A DNA stretch of 64,000 bases, taken from NCBI GenBank assembly GCA_903813345.2, contig CAIIXF020000011.1, forward strand, positions 5,420,571 through 5,484,570, written 5' to 3'. The stretch's first letter is position 1; each line of letters begins with the position of its first letter. This DNA comes from Owenia fusiformis. Its lineage: Eukaryota > Annelida > Polychaeta > Sabellida > Oweniidae. Below, in pieces: positions 12,401 through 23,617 of this stretch. A program made the translations under genes and the position numbers. The notes below the pieces were generated by a model. That model had not been told where the DNA came from, did no database searches, and saw only the letters and a list, made by a program, of their open reading frames with translations.

Positions 12401-15400
12401 GTAACTTTACCTGATTAATTTGATAATACAATGGTATTATGTTTGTTTTTGGCTCCTGTGTCACAGGCAACTATTCTGATACTCATCAGATTGTCTTTTA
12501 TAGAAGCAGTGAGAGCAGTGACTAATGATGAGGTTTACATGTTAACCCCATATTTTTCTGAAAGACTATTTTCGAGGCTTGGAACAAAAGAAAACTCGAT
12601 TAAGTAAATAAATCTGTATTTTTTCTATTCTCTATAAAGTCTGCAAAATCCATCCGATTGCAATTTTCAGAGATGATAAAAGTTGCTAAAATTGACCACT
12701 CGACAAAACATGATTTAATTTAAAGTTAATGGTTTCAAATTCAATAATTTTTAACGATGCTCTTATTGTAATAACACAGGTGGTCAATGAGGTGGTCAAT
12801 ATTACTTTAAAGCTACGTTTCGCTAATTTTAACAATACAAGCGAGACATTCAGCATTTAAAATGAAAAACCATTCGATTTTCTACCCTGAAAGTATTTTT
12901 AACAAATGTTTTACTGAATAGATATTCCAAAATTTCAGTTGCCCCGGCCTAACAGCTTTGTTACGGTTTGTTAAGCTTTGATACGCTCTCGGTGCTTTAA
13001 TAAATTTGTAACAGAGCGCCCAAAATTTTTAAAATTTTTTTTTTGGCGCTCTTGCCGAATATCCCGCTTTAAACCGAGCTTTTCTACGACCTTTTACGAC
13101 CCCGACGCTTTAATCAAGCTTTGTTAAGCTTTGGTGCCGCTTTACAAGCCGCTTTAAAGCGCCATCAAAGCGCCGTTGGTATGAACAAAAATGACGGCGC
13201 TTTGCTCGCCGATGCGTGGCATTCGCCGTTGGTGTGAACATAGCTTAAACACTACATGAAGTACTTTTCTGTGGACTGATTATATACAGGCACTTATTCA
13301 TTGTTGCTGCGAATTTCAAAAGCCCCCGAACAGTGTGGAATAGAGCATGCAGTGTTTTCAAGTTTCAAGCAGGTTTTAGTACATTCTGACCAATTGTATT
13401 TTCAGACTTATCTATTTCATGATTATGTTATACTGACCTACTTATATGTTTAGCATATATTTAAGACATGGCTCATTTGAAAGGTCTCTTTGTGTTTTTT
13501 AAGATAAAAATATAAATATTGAAAAAACACCAACCCTTTTCCCGTGCCCTCGCTCATTTACTAGGCAGTTTTCATTTTATCAGTTTAAGATCAGTGTGTA
13601 CTTGCCGTTTGTTGGGCTGTCGTATCGCAGGCTATGTTAGTGCTAAAAAATCCAAACATTTACAATTTTCTGTTTAGTACGAAATCAGTCCTTTTACCTC
13701 TAAGTTCAAACAGTTAAATAAGATTAAATCGTCTATCAGTCAGTTCGAGTACTGATAGTAGTATCAATTACAATTTATAATATAAATTATAATATATTTC
13801 ATTTGTTTGTAGAGAACGCATGTTCCTCAGATCCTTGTCATGGAGAGGCAGCCGTGTGTATAAACACATTTGGTGGGAATTTTAAATGCTTATGCCCAAC
13901 CGGGACAAATGGTAGTCGTTGTAGTCGAGGTAAGAAAAAGTTTCCATCATGTATCATGTGTACGATCTAGTTTGAATATTATATTATATATTTAAATATT
14001 ACATCCAGTGGCGTAGGAGCAATGTACGCTAAGGCACAAATGCGTTGCGTTGAAAAGTGAGAATAACAAATCTTTTAGTCTGTATTCAGTCAAAGGGGTG
14101 GTATCGATATGGTTAACTTTGTGGACACGCATTTCTGTTAAACCAGTAAGCAAAACATTCAAAATTTTACACATCGTCAATTTAATGGTCATTTTTTGGA
14201 TGGAAACATTAACATTTGAAAGATATTTTAATTCTTTTTTCTTTATCGTATTAGAAAACACATCGGACACTCCTTTTGTTATTGGTATCATATGTTCGGA
14301 ATGAAATAAAACATCTATCCGAACCTCAGTGGAACAAAACGACATAAACACGACGACGTGTTCAGGCCTATCAATATTGTGATTGTACAAAGGGAAGTTT
14401 GATTGATTTAAAAAAGGATCTTGTTAATGAAATTTTGTTCCAACAAGGTTAGGAAATACATTTTATTTTATCCGCAAGAATTGGTAGAAAGGAGCAATAA
14501 ACAAATGCACTAAAAAAAACAAAAAAAAATTAACAAATACAGCTAAATAAAATGTATATAAATAATTTTTGCATTGAATTGTTGTCAATCAGTCAACATT
14601 AAATAAAGTACCGTGTTTTTTACAAAATGTTTTCGACAATTGGTGTAAGCGAATAACATTGTTGGATTCAGTCCACCATATCGATACCTATCCTTTTCTC
14701 ATCGTGAATACTAGATTGTTTCTGATCTCGAGCAAAGTAAATAAATGTATTTCGCATACCATGTGATACTAGTATGCTCAATTTTTGCAATGGTTTTGTG
14801 CTTCTATTATTTTTCAAGCTCGGGCAACGGATAAATGACACTTTTTTGTAGATGAGCAAAGCTCGAAGTTTATGCTGATAAAAAAGATTAATATTGATAC
14901 CTTTGTATTTTTGTTCATTGTTCTGTTATTAAATGCTTATGCAAACTGTGGTATCAAAATTATAATAATAAACCTCTCCAAATTTTAGAAAATATATTAT
15001 TTTATACTAAATTGCTTGGTATTTGTAGGACTTCTTGAAATATTAATGTTACAGACAAAAACAAGTTGAACTTAAATATTTTTATTATTCAATTACGCGT
15101 TCCAATTATTTCAATGAGTTTTTGCGCTACCTGGTTTCTTTGAAAGTGCATAACTTCAGTTCTAGAAAAGTTATTACCTTGATTTGTGTTTAATTTGAAA
15201 GATAATAGATTATATTATTCTATGAAATACAGCCAAGTTGGCACCAACAATTATTTTGGAAGAAAAATAACAGTTCATCACAAATTGTTATGTCGTATTG
15301 TTCAGTACACGATGGAATCAGATAATGCTATGTATCTATTTCAATTCAGTTCAAAAAGACTAACCGCATGATTAAAATCTCTCATTGTTGTCTGGATATT

Positions 15401-17826
15401 AGTCGTATCTATAGCGTTCCAGAAAGTGAGAATGAGCTGTGTCGAGATTTTAAAGATCGGTTTTCCATTTTAAACACATTAGAAAGGTTTTACAATAAAA
15501 ATGACATTTCACGAGCATGTAAAAGGCGTTTTGATAAGGAAGATTTGACACAATTTAATCATTTTTTGACGTAGTGTTGTCGTAAATATTGTATAATTGT
15601 TTGTTATTCGAAATGTTGATGTACCTGTAGAAATGTTTATTAAATAGGGGCGACCAAAACGTTTTGTATACTAGAGATAATCAAGGCTTTCTTATTGGTT
15701 CTTTAATAATCACTATGATATTTATACTTCAATTCTAGGGGAGTATTGTTTTCCCTGCTCAAGTAAAAGATGGAGGAATGTCACTTGTACTGTGTTCGAC
15801 AAAAAGCCATTCTTGGCATCCATGTCTATGGAAGATGTAACACTCAAGACTCAGGTATCAAGGTACGATCATGTTTTAATTATAGGATCAGTTAATAGTG
15901 AGGTTAAGCTAAACGTGTTTAGGAGAACTTGTGCGTAAACGTGTGATGCTATATAACCCCAAGGTATTGTCTCTCTTCTCATTTGGAGAGAGGGGGAGAG
16001 CGGGAGAGATGACAATATATGGAAAAATACTTTTTCCGCTATTCATTCTAGGACACGATGCACGATGATTGACAAATGGGACTTCGATTACAGCACAGGG
16101 ACCCTGTGGGTAGCTAAAGGTTGCAGAGGCGAGTTTTGTGTGCATTTTCAAGAATCTGATTCAGCTACACCAAGTACTCCGACTATAACAGGTACATCAG
16201 TTACACCAGCGACATCAGCTACACCAGCGACACCAGGGACATCAGCAACATCGGCTACATCAGCCACATCAGCTACACCAGCGACAACAGCCACACCGGC
16301 TACATCAGCTACACCAGCTACATCAGCTACACCAGCGACATCAGCTACACCAGGGACATCAGCTACACCGGCTACATCAGCTACACCAGCGACATCAGCT
16401 ACACCTGTAACATCAGCTTCACCAGGTATATATGCTAAGTCAACTACAAAAACGTTCCCCATATCCATCAAGATTTCTTTTGCGACATTTTGAAATTTCA
16501 AAAATCAATATTATGATATTCAGATTTCAAATGCAAGTGAAAGAAAGCCATAAGGCCCCCTCACATATGAAGGAATCCACTAAACGCAGTCTTGTTAATT
16601 TGATAAATTGATACATTTTGATGATACATATACTCATTGGTAGGAATATTTGTGTGTACACATTTTTCATAAATGGTTGACATGTTTGCAAAAGCCAAAA
16701 CCACTTACAAATTATCGCATGTGCTTCTCGTGCTGATCGGTAGGTGGGCAGGCGGGCGCCACACAAATCAGATATTGTCATCAAAATCCAAGGAAACCTG
16801 CTTATCCATTCAACTTTAAATTTTAACAGATGCAAGAGCAGACTAGTGCTAAGATCTGTTTAGGATTTTGATAAGCTGGCTATATGAAATGGCAGCCATT
16901 TTGAATTCTTTCATAAATCGGCCATTTTGAATATTTTTATAAATCTTGTCATCAAAATTCCGTTCAACTTGAAATTTTACAGATGCAAGAACAGTACTAG
17001 TTTCAACATCTGACTAGGTTTTTGGCATGCTAGCTAAATTATGTGGTGGCCATCTTGCACATGATCCAAAGTGCGAAACATATCACTGAATGTCTTGTTG
17101 TCCATCTAATGTTAAAAGTATACCAATTCCACACCCTGTTCTTGATATAATTAATCATTAAAGAATCACTTATGTTTAGATACTACAGAACGACAAGAAA
17201 TCTGTAATGGCAGTGGCAAGGTAGAGATTGAAACAGCAGAGAAAACAATTGAAGCCCAATGTATCGACGGCTCGTTGTTGATCGCCAACAGGTTTGATGG
17301 TTCGGTCGATTTCAATAGAAATTGGACTGATTACAAAAGCGGATTTGGTCAGGTAGACGGAGAATACTTCTTGGGCCTCAATAATATCAGATCCGTTTTA
17401 AGTAAAGGGAGTTTCAAACTTCGTATTGAGCTAACTACTTGGCCAGATCAAGGTAGTGTTACCAAATATGCGGAATATGATGATTTCAGCATAGGGCCAG
17501 AGGAAGATTACTTTAGACTTAGTATTGGACCTTATTCAGGTACCGCAGGTCATGCCTTGCAGCACGATAGTGGTGATCAGTTTTCTACGAAAGATGAAGA
17601 CCATGATGCTAAGTCTGGTGGATCGTGTGCCGAAGAAAGGTCGGGGGCATGGTGGTACTCATGGTGCTCAAACTCTAATATATTTGGACCCTATATGTCT
17701 TCATCCAGATGCGTTGAGATATATAAATGCATGTTTTGGAAAGACTGGCCAGAAGTGATTGGTGAAGACGAATCAAATGGCTACTACTCATTTAAAGAAA
17801 TTAGAATGATGATGAGATTAGTTTAA
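9456..17826 (+). CDS. Secreted EGF / DUF3011-like / mucin-stalk / fibrinogen-domain protein, copy 1
   Basis: Seven coding exons: 9456-9516, 9930-10022, 10250-10288, 13813-13929, 15739-15862, 16052-16425, 17180-17826; 484 residues. All introns are GT-AG; all are phase 1 except the phase 2 intron inside the DUF3011-like domain. Residues 1-20 form a signal peptide (MALLNPVVIVLVVHALTAAS). Then come a four-cysteine EGF-like piece (21-51), a mini exon with one cysteine (52-64), a canonical six-cysteine EGF (65-103), a DUF3011-like domain (about 104-182, ending LWVAKGCRGEF), a Ser/Thr/Pro stalk (about 183-269) and a FReD (about 294-484). FReD proteins usually bind carbohydrate or acetylated ligands outside the cell and many act in innate recognition; that role is inferred here. 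It could instead be an adhesion or matrix protein. Confidence 0.8.
10067..10148 (+). pseudogene. Duplicated EGF-like exon without an acceptor
   Basis: A 126-bp tandem duplication begins inside coding exon 2 (9941) and reproduces most of it, from AATACTGG to the donor GAAG/GTAAGG. Because the copy starts within the exon, it has no 3' splice acceptor; the preceding bases are AACATATTTG. Reading through from exon 2 hits TAG in the short spacer. It is thus probably a dead exon. The same structure exists in unit 2 (45347-45428), so it predates the segmental duplication. Confidence 0.65.
10289..13812 (+). other. Third coding intron of gene copy 1
   Basis: A 3.5-kb intron with no recognised gene. 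An 83-bp segment at about 10916-10998, flanked by TCCAGT on both sides and ending CCATCCTT and AAGGATGG, is missing from unit 2. Position 11792/11793 is the empty site for the retrotransposon in unit 2. From 11793 onward the intron is almost identical to 52174 onward. Confidence 0.55.
12945..13245. repeat. GC-rich segment with AGCTTTG and GCGCTTT motifs
   Basis: This stretch contrasts with the AT-rich intron around it and contains many short inverted and direct GCTTTGTTA, GCGCTTT and CGCCGTTGGT motifs, including GTATGAACA and GTGTGAACA near its right end. The same block is in unit 2 (53327-53625). It resembles a short MITE, but no clean termini were identified. Confidence 0.35.
16189..16425 (+). 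repeat. 18-bp coding minisatellite (Ser-Ala-Thr-Pro-Ala-Thr stalk), copy 1
   Basis: Repeats of about 18 bp (ACATCAGCTACACCAGCG and variants) encode SATPAT-like hexads. The composition predicts an extended, heavily O-glycosylated stalk joining the DUF3011-like domain to the FReD. The array is 72 bp (four units) shorter than in copy 2. The antisense frame is also open, but only because the repeat length is a multiple of three. Confidence 0.85.
17180..17826 (+). CDS. Last exon of copy 1: fibrinogen C-terminal domain
   Basis: The exon opens after TTTAG and runs to TAA, followed by an AATAAA at 17986. The FReD signature is clear: FDGSVDFNRNW, DYKSGFG, GEYFLGL, YAEYDDF, LSIGPYSGTAG, FSTKDED and AWWYSWCSNSNIFGPY. 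Compared with typical FReDs, the GGGWTV block after the first cysteine is missing (CIDGSLLIANRFDG), and there is an extra C-x5-C pair just before FWKDW. The acidic loop is DEDHD, so calcium binding may differ from copy 2 (DEDND). Confidence 0.85.
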
Positions 17827-17985
17827 TATTAATCAAAGAATCAACTGACAACCCAAAGCTTGCTTAACATGGGACATTTCCTGGGAAGAGACTTGACAAT
17901 TGTATTTTTTTATCATGACAAAGAACATTTTACACATTTTTCTATATACATATATATTTTGAAAACCTTTTGATATATTGAATGA

Positions 17986-17991
17986 AATAAA
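17986..17991 (+). terminator. Polyadenylation signal AATAAA, gene copy 1
   Basis: AATAAA lies 160 nt after the stop codon; copy 2 has the equivalent signal at 58396. Confidence 0.55.
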
Positions 17992-18442
17992 ACTTTCCAA
18001 ACCAATTATACATTGTGTAACACATTTTGCGATGTTCGGTTGTAGTTGTAACGTCACGAATCAATAGCATAAGTCATTTAATCTCTTAAAAGTGACACAT
18101 TTATTCTCCCAGTAGAACGAAATATGTGTTACTATAGTTACCTTAGTTAATGTGATATATTTATAAGGTATTAAGTGAAAACGGATTTTTTAAATAGTTA
18201 ACAGTATTTGGACAAATTACCACTTAATCATCGAATGGTTAACGGATTCTTGCTACTTTAGGAGCGCTACTTGACTTGCGTGGTGGAAGGATGACGGCAA
18301 TTACAAGACAAGGGACAAGATGCAGTAATTTTTGGCATACAATTATGCCATGCCTATCATAAGCGAGAAGTATCGTGGTAAAAAAGACAGTGTACTGACA
18401 CCAATTTACTTTGACCATATATGTCGATCTCACAATGCAAAG

Positions 18443-18766
18443 CGCATTATCAATATTTCCACTATTGAGCCCTTTCTAGTCAAAAAGCTGAAGATTATTG
18501 AAGATGAGCTATTTTCTTTGAACTTCTATTTATTATAAATAGTTGTTGACTACCATAAATCACGCCGTACCACCATCGCTGGATGTATCTTGTATGGCCG
18601 TGCACATTATCAATATTTCCACTAATGAGCCCTTTCTGTTAGTCAAAAAGCTGAAGATTATTGAAGAGGAGCTATTTTCTTTGAACTTCTATTTATTATA
18701 AATAGTTGTTGACTACCATAAATCACGCCTTTCCACCATCGCTGGATGTATCTTGTATGGCCGTGT
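18443..18766. repeat. Tandem duplication of about 162 bp downstream of gene copy 1
   Basis: Two adjacent copies share the CACATTATCAATATTTCCAC, GAAGATTATTGAAGA and CATCGCTGGATGTATC blocks. The same two-copy structure is at 59100-59420 in unit 2, so it predates the segmental duplication. The overlapping 68-codon open frame is kept in both units but has no recognised similarity. Confidence 0.7.
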
Positions 18767-19426
18767 CGCTGACGGATACAAAATGGCGGTTAAATATCCT
18801 GTTTATCCTTTTTTGGCATAAAATAGGAATGCTATCATGACAAACACATTGCATGATTTACTTCATATACACTGTACGGTCTCAGTCAACAATACTTTCA
18901 AGGTTAATAGTATCTGTTTACAATTTTGCCAGTTGGTGGGCCCATTATCACTCCGGAACACTCTGACAAAGGTAAAGTCAGATACCGTTGTCACAAATGG
19001 CTGACGTAACCGTCGCTTCAACTCTTTAATCACTTGGTTCTCATTTCGCAGGACCTAGACGCTAATTCTGTGCATGTATTAAGCTCCGTGATGGTGTCTT
19101 ATATGAAATACATTATTTTGTAATCCCGATTTTACAGCACATTTAACCCACATTAAACGTCATCATTTATACAGCATCCATTGTCCTGTGTCATATTTTG
19201 ATCGGTAAAATTAAAGCCTTTTTGATTCAATGATAGACAATTATATAACTATACGATAACTAGAAAGACAGTTTGATTGATTATTGTACAAACTGAATTT
19301 AATCTAGGTGCTATATTCAGCAGGTAATGAAAATGAATCAAACACGAATCTGTAGCCGCCAATTGTGACAACGGTAGTTCACAATGCCAGGAGTAAGATT
19401 CTTCCAGGTGTATCTAAAATTGATTA

Positions 19427-19974
19427 CACTCCCCTCCATAAGTTTGGCAACCTTAGCTCCCCCATTGAACTACGTGTTAAAGCCTCTTTACGTTTGAATT
19501 TCTATTTACTTGCATGACCTGCGATGAAATTACTTATAATATTGATGAAAACGTAGCTTGACTTTATTTCCAATATCTCCAAATTTTCCCAATTTTTTCT
19601 TCGATTACAATAAGTCGAAAATTGATGATATATTCAATGATTTGGGAAATGGTGGTAATTTTGCAAGAACTATGAGTGATTGGTATTCTGGCATATGACT
19701 TGCGGCAAACCTACTATTTCCCATTGATTACTAGTAACATGGGAATGTCGATTTTCAAAAAAATCATCAAATTTATCATCAGTTTTCGACCTATTGTAAT
19801 TGAAGAAAAAAATTGAGAACATTTGGGGATATTGGGAGTAAAGTCAAATTACGTTTCAATCAATAGTGTAAGTATTTTCATCAAAGGTTAAGTAAATAAA
19901 AATTCAAAAGTAAAGAGGCTTTAACACATAGTTCAATGGGGGAGCTAGGGTTGCCAAACTTGTGGAGGGGAGTG
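19427..19974. mobile_element. CACTCCCC-family MITE (TA target), unit 1 copy
   Basis: This 548-bp element has inverted repeats of about 85 bp starting CACTCCCCTCCATAAG and is flanked by TA. TA duplication and the absence of any coding frame point to a non-autonomous Tc1/mariner-superfamily element. The orthologous copy is at 60086-60621, so the insertion predates the segmental duplication. Confidence 0.8.
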
Positions 19975-19976
19975 TA

Positions 19977-21872
19977 ACTTGATGCTAATAACATTGCCAT
20001 TAAAAATGAGTACATTGTCAAGTTTTAATATGAATTTAATTGTGAGGTACGTACATGTCTACATATGTGCATGTGACAAACTCCCCAACCAGTTGTTAAG
20101 GCATTCTGATTCAATGTCTGTTTGGATTGGCTAGATCAAACAACTTTTTCTTTTTAAGAGTGTAACGAAGCCCTCATTTAAATGTGTTATTAGAGGGTAA
20201 GAGTACAAGTTACTTGTCCCTGATTTTTAGTCTTCAACATTTTTGTTGACGGTGTTCGGCGGTGGGCGGTCGGCGTTCGAGGTTCGGCGTCTCTAACAAG
20301 GTCTTACAACTTCCAACAACCGGCGGTGGTGACATTCTATCATGTGATCAGTCATTGGTTTGAATTCGACGTCATCCCCATGGAACTATTAGCACAGAAA
20401 ATGAAATATAGCCCCATTAGTGGAATTATTTCCGAAACATATTTGTAATAATGCTGCATGTATGTAAAGCCTTGACTGAGTATACCAAAACGGGGGATAA
20501 TATACACGAGGGGATAGTCTACCCGCGTATATACAACCTACCGCCGAGCAAAGACCCGAAGATGTCTGAAAAGGGAATAAGGGGATAAGTTAATGAACTC
20601 CCGTTTATATATTGAATTTCTCAATATGAGAAATAGATAAAACAAAGAATAGTTTGTAACTGATATAGTTGTTGTTCAAGGCACTCATATTTGCAGAATA
20701 ATTAAGTACTTCATGCAATATTTACTATCAAATCGCTAAATTCAGTAAGAACCATGGCTGTATTTTCTCCATTTGATTCAAAGATACAATAGGTGCAAAT
20801 ATATCACATTTGTTTCAGTGCCATACGTTGCATATTATTGAAATCACCGGTGAAAGTTGAAAATGAAAGACCCGATTATACCACGAGTACGAATCTATAG
20901 GACCCGATGCTACCGCCTGAGGATTCAGAATTTACCGTGAGTAAAACCCGATGAAGTAGTGAGTAAGCTTTTGGATTATCATATAATAACATGAAGAATA
21001 TCACAAAAATTCCTGTTAATATGATATAATTCCCGCGGCACTATACGTCAACGTCTGTGTCCCGCAAAGTTCTTTAAAACATTGAATTCATGCTTTTACT
21101 CGAATCACCATGATTTTCATAGTTGATGATATCATCACTTCTATCTGACTATGCTCATAATTCAATGACTTTGGTACGTGCAGACGTGTTATTTTGTATC
21201 TACCAAGACCAATGCGGTAAACATATGAAAAAAGTTATATATTTTGATTGATCTAAAATGTGCAAAGTTAAAAGACCAGTTATGCTCATTTGCTCTCAAT
21301 TTTGATTAAGATACGATATCAGTAGAACGGCTACTAAAATGAAAAAAGATTGACCAGTAGAGATTAGGAACTTGAAACATATTCATTTTTATCCAAAATA
21401 TGAATAATAATTTATTTAAATGCAATTTCGCGCTATTCCTATTCTCCAGTGTTGATAGCCTAATTTCTGTTGTGTCAGTCTGGGTCAAAATGTTACAAAG
21501 ATTAATGATGCGCTACTTATAATCCGATTTATTCCATTAATCTGCTTTTAACTCGACGTGTCAGCCTCCGGAAAATACATGTTCAGTAATGCATTTTTTA
21601 AGTCAGAAATTCTTAAATTACGTTATTGTCGCCAAGAAGCATTTTTAGGTATATGGAAGAAAACAGACTAAGTTTATTTATAACAATCTGTATTATATAT
21701 TTTCACGGGAAACAATGATGAGAAATATTCATGCGAAGTTTCAAATCGAAATACTAACAAGGACCTCTTCTTTTTCACGTTATAAAAATGTCGCCAGATG
21801 CCTGTTGCATGTATACCTGATATGGAGCTTATACCAATGTGACTTTTACCTTAAAACCAACATCAAATACTA
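19977..21872. other. Intergenic sequence with a short GC-rich patch
   Basis: No gene recognised. A GC-rich patch with CGGCG motifs lies at 20250-20330. The stretch 20510-21500 is present in unit 1 only, with CAAAGATTAATGATGCGCTA near 21500 resuming alignment to unit 2 (61163). Confidence 0.45.
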
Positions 21873-22933
21873 CAGGGTGTTCCATATGTTTCAGGAATGA
21901 TGATGTATTTTATTGGTTTTCTTTTCAATCTAGCTGATTTTTTGACAAAATGTGTCCAAATATGTTGTGAATAAGTTGGAAAAGTTTCATATCATGAAAC
22001 TCACTAGACTGAATAAAATGGTTGCTATAGTAACCTAGGGGTAGGGTAGGTGGAGCAGGTGTAACAACGCGGAAAACATGACATTTTTGTAAAAATAGTA
22101 GTTTTTGTATAAAGTGTTCAAAGTATTAAATTGTCATTGTCGCATCAAACTTGTTGGAAATTAAAAAGAATAAAGGTGGATTCCTGGAAACTAAAAATGT
22201 TATCACACCCTTTATTAGCCATCATCATTATTTCATCATCTATCCCTTCCGCATTAGTTGGCAACTCACTGCTCTCGAATGTCCACATTTTGGATAATCA
22301 GTCTCAGTTTCCCTTCCAGATTTGAACCGCTTGTACCACTCATACACTCTAGAGGTTACCATCATTGAGTCCCCATGTGCATTCGTTAGGAGTTTAATTG
22401 TGTCTGCTGCAGAAAACTGTTATTCACACATGTCATGTCTTGTCACAGATTGTTGTGTGTTGCCTAAGTCGAAGGTTTTCCTAAGCTAATGACTTTTTCA
22501 CTTTTCAAGATGGCCGCCCGTCCAAAATGACCTGTGTGTATTCTCCTTTATGACTCATGACATGAAGGGTGTTAAAATCTTGATGTGATCAAGGGTGATG
22601 ACATTTTTTTACTTTCTTGGAATCCACCCTCATTTTTGTTTAATTACTGACAAGTTTGATCCAACTCTGACAACCTAATAGTTAGTCACACTTCGTCCAA
22701 AAAAACTATTTTTACAAATATTTCATATATTTTGTGCGTTGTTACACCTGCTCCACCTACCCTACCCCTAGGTAACTATAGCAGCCATATGATTAAGACT
22801 GCTGAATTTCACGATATGAAACTTTCCCAACTTATTCAAAACATGTTTAGACACATTGTGTCAAAATTTCAGTTAGATTGAATAGAAAACCAATACAACA
22901 CAGCATCATTCCTGAAACATATCGAACACCCCG
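21873..22933 (-). mobile_element. Mariner-like element with ~200-bp terminal inverted repeats
   Basis: The ends are CAGGGTGTTCCATATG and its near reverse complement, flanked by TA (21871-21872 and 22934-22935). The arms extend roughly 200 bp and include the block TAGGGGTAGGGTAGGTGG on one side and its complement on the other. The interior retains part of a mariner transposase on the minus strand (22262-22420), so this is a deleted derivative of an autonomous mariner. Confidence 0.85.
22262..22420 (-). pseudogene. Mariner transposase N-terminal fragment
   Basis: Minus-strand translation gives residues such as IKLLTNAHGDSMM followed by YEWYKRFKSGRE, matching the mariner helix-turn-helix region (pattern GD....RVFEWHKRFKEGRE). 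Only the N-terminal DNA-binding part is left; the catalytic DDE/D region is deleted. Inactive. Confidence 0.8.
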
Positions 22934-23617
22934 TATATACTCGTATACATATGAAATATTCATGAAATATACAGAATGCCTATGCATTTACCAAGATGTA
23001 TGGATAAGGACTTTAAATTACGTTACCAAATATCCAGCATAATCAAAGAACAAAGGCACTGTTTTCCACATAAATTGTACTACAGCCTTTGATGACTTGA
23101 TACGAGACCCTACTCTGTCGGTTAGTACTGAATTAATAATTGATTCGCATTAAAATGTCACAAATATTAAATAACGTTACTTTAAACTACGTGAGCCTTT
23201 TTTACGAAACAATCCTATTTTGACTTGTTATATAACTACAAGCTCAATGAGAATGGGTCACATGGTTAGTTTTGGTGCGCCATGGCACCATGTTGACTCA
23301 AAGCTGTGTATTATCTCTGACAATTGGCTACAATCCATCAAAATGATAGAAAGTATGTAAATAAATACCTAACTCCATTCACAATCTCAGTAAAGAACAT
23401 TTAAGGAATTTTTGGATGATGATTTTGAAGCACATCATTCATTAGAAACATGCTATTTGTGGTGCAAGAACAAAGTTTTCAATTTGAAATATATTTGGTG
23501 AAATTCGATATTAAATGTTGGATAAATTACGTTATGCTCGGTAACGTAATTTAAAACGATTGTTAATCCTTTTCTGACTTGATGTAGAGTTTCAAATAGG
23601 GGAACATTCTTTCAGAA

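Noticed and set aside
14050-14304. 84-codon frame kept in both units
   Set aside because: Intronic, within the near-identical conversion tract, so conservation says nothing about coding; no recognisable domain.
15368-15574. 68-codon frame in intron 4 of copy 1
   Set aside because: Interrupted in unit 2; no recognisable domain.
16148-16501. Antisense open frame rich in GVADVA
   Set aside because: Mirror of the 18-bp minisatellite whose period is a multiple of three; the sense frame is spliced and in phase with neighbouring domains.
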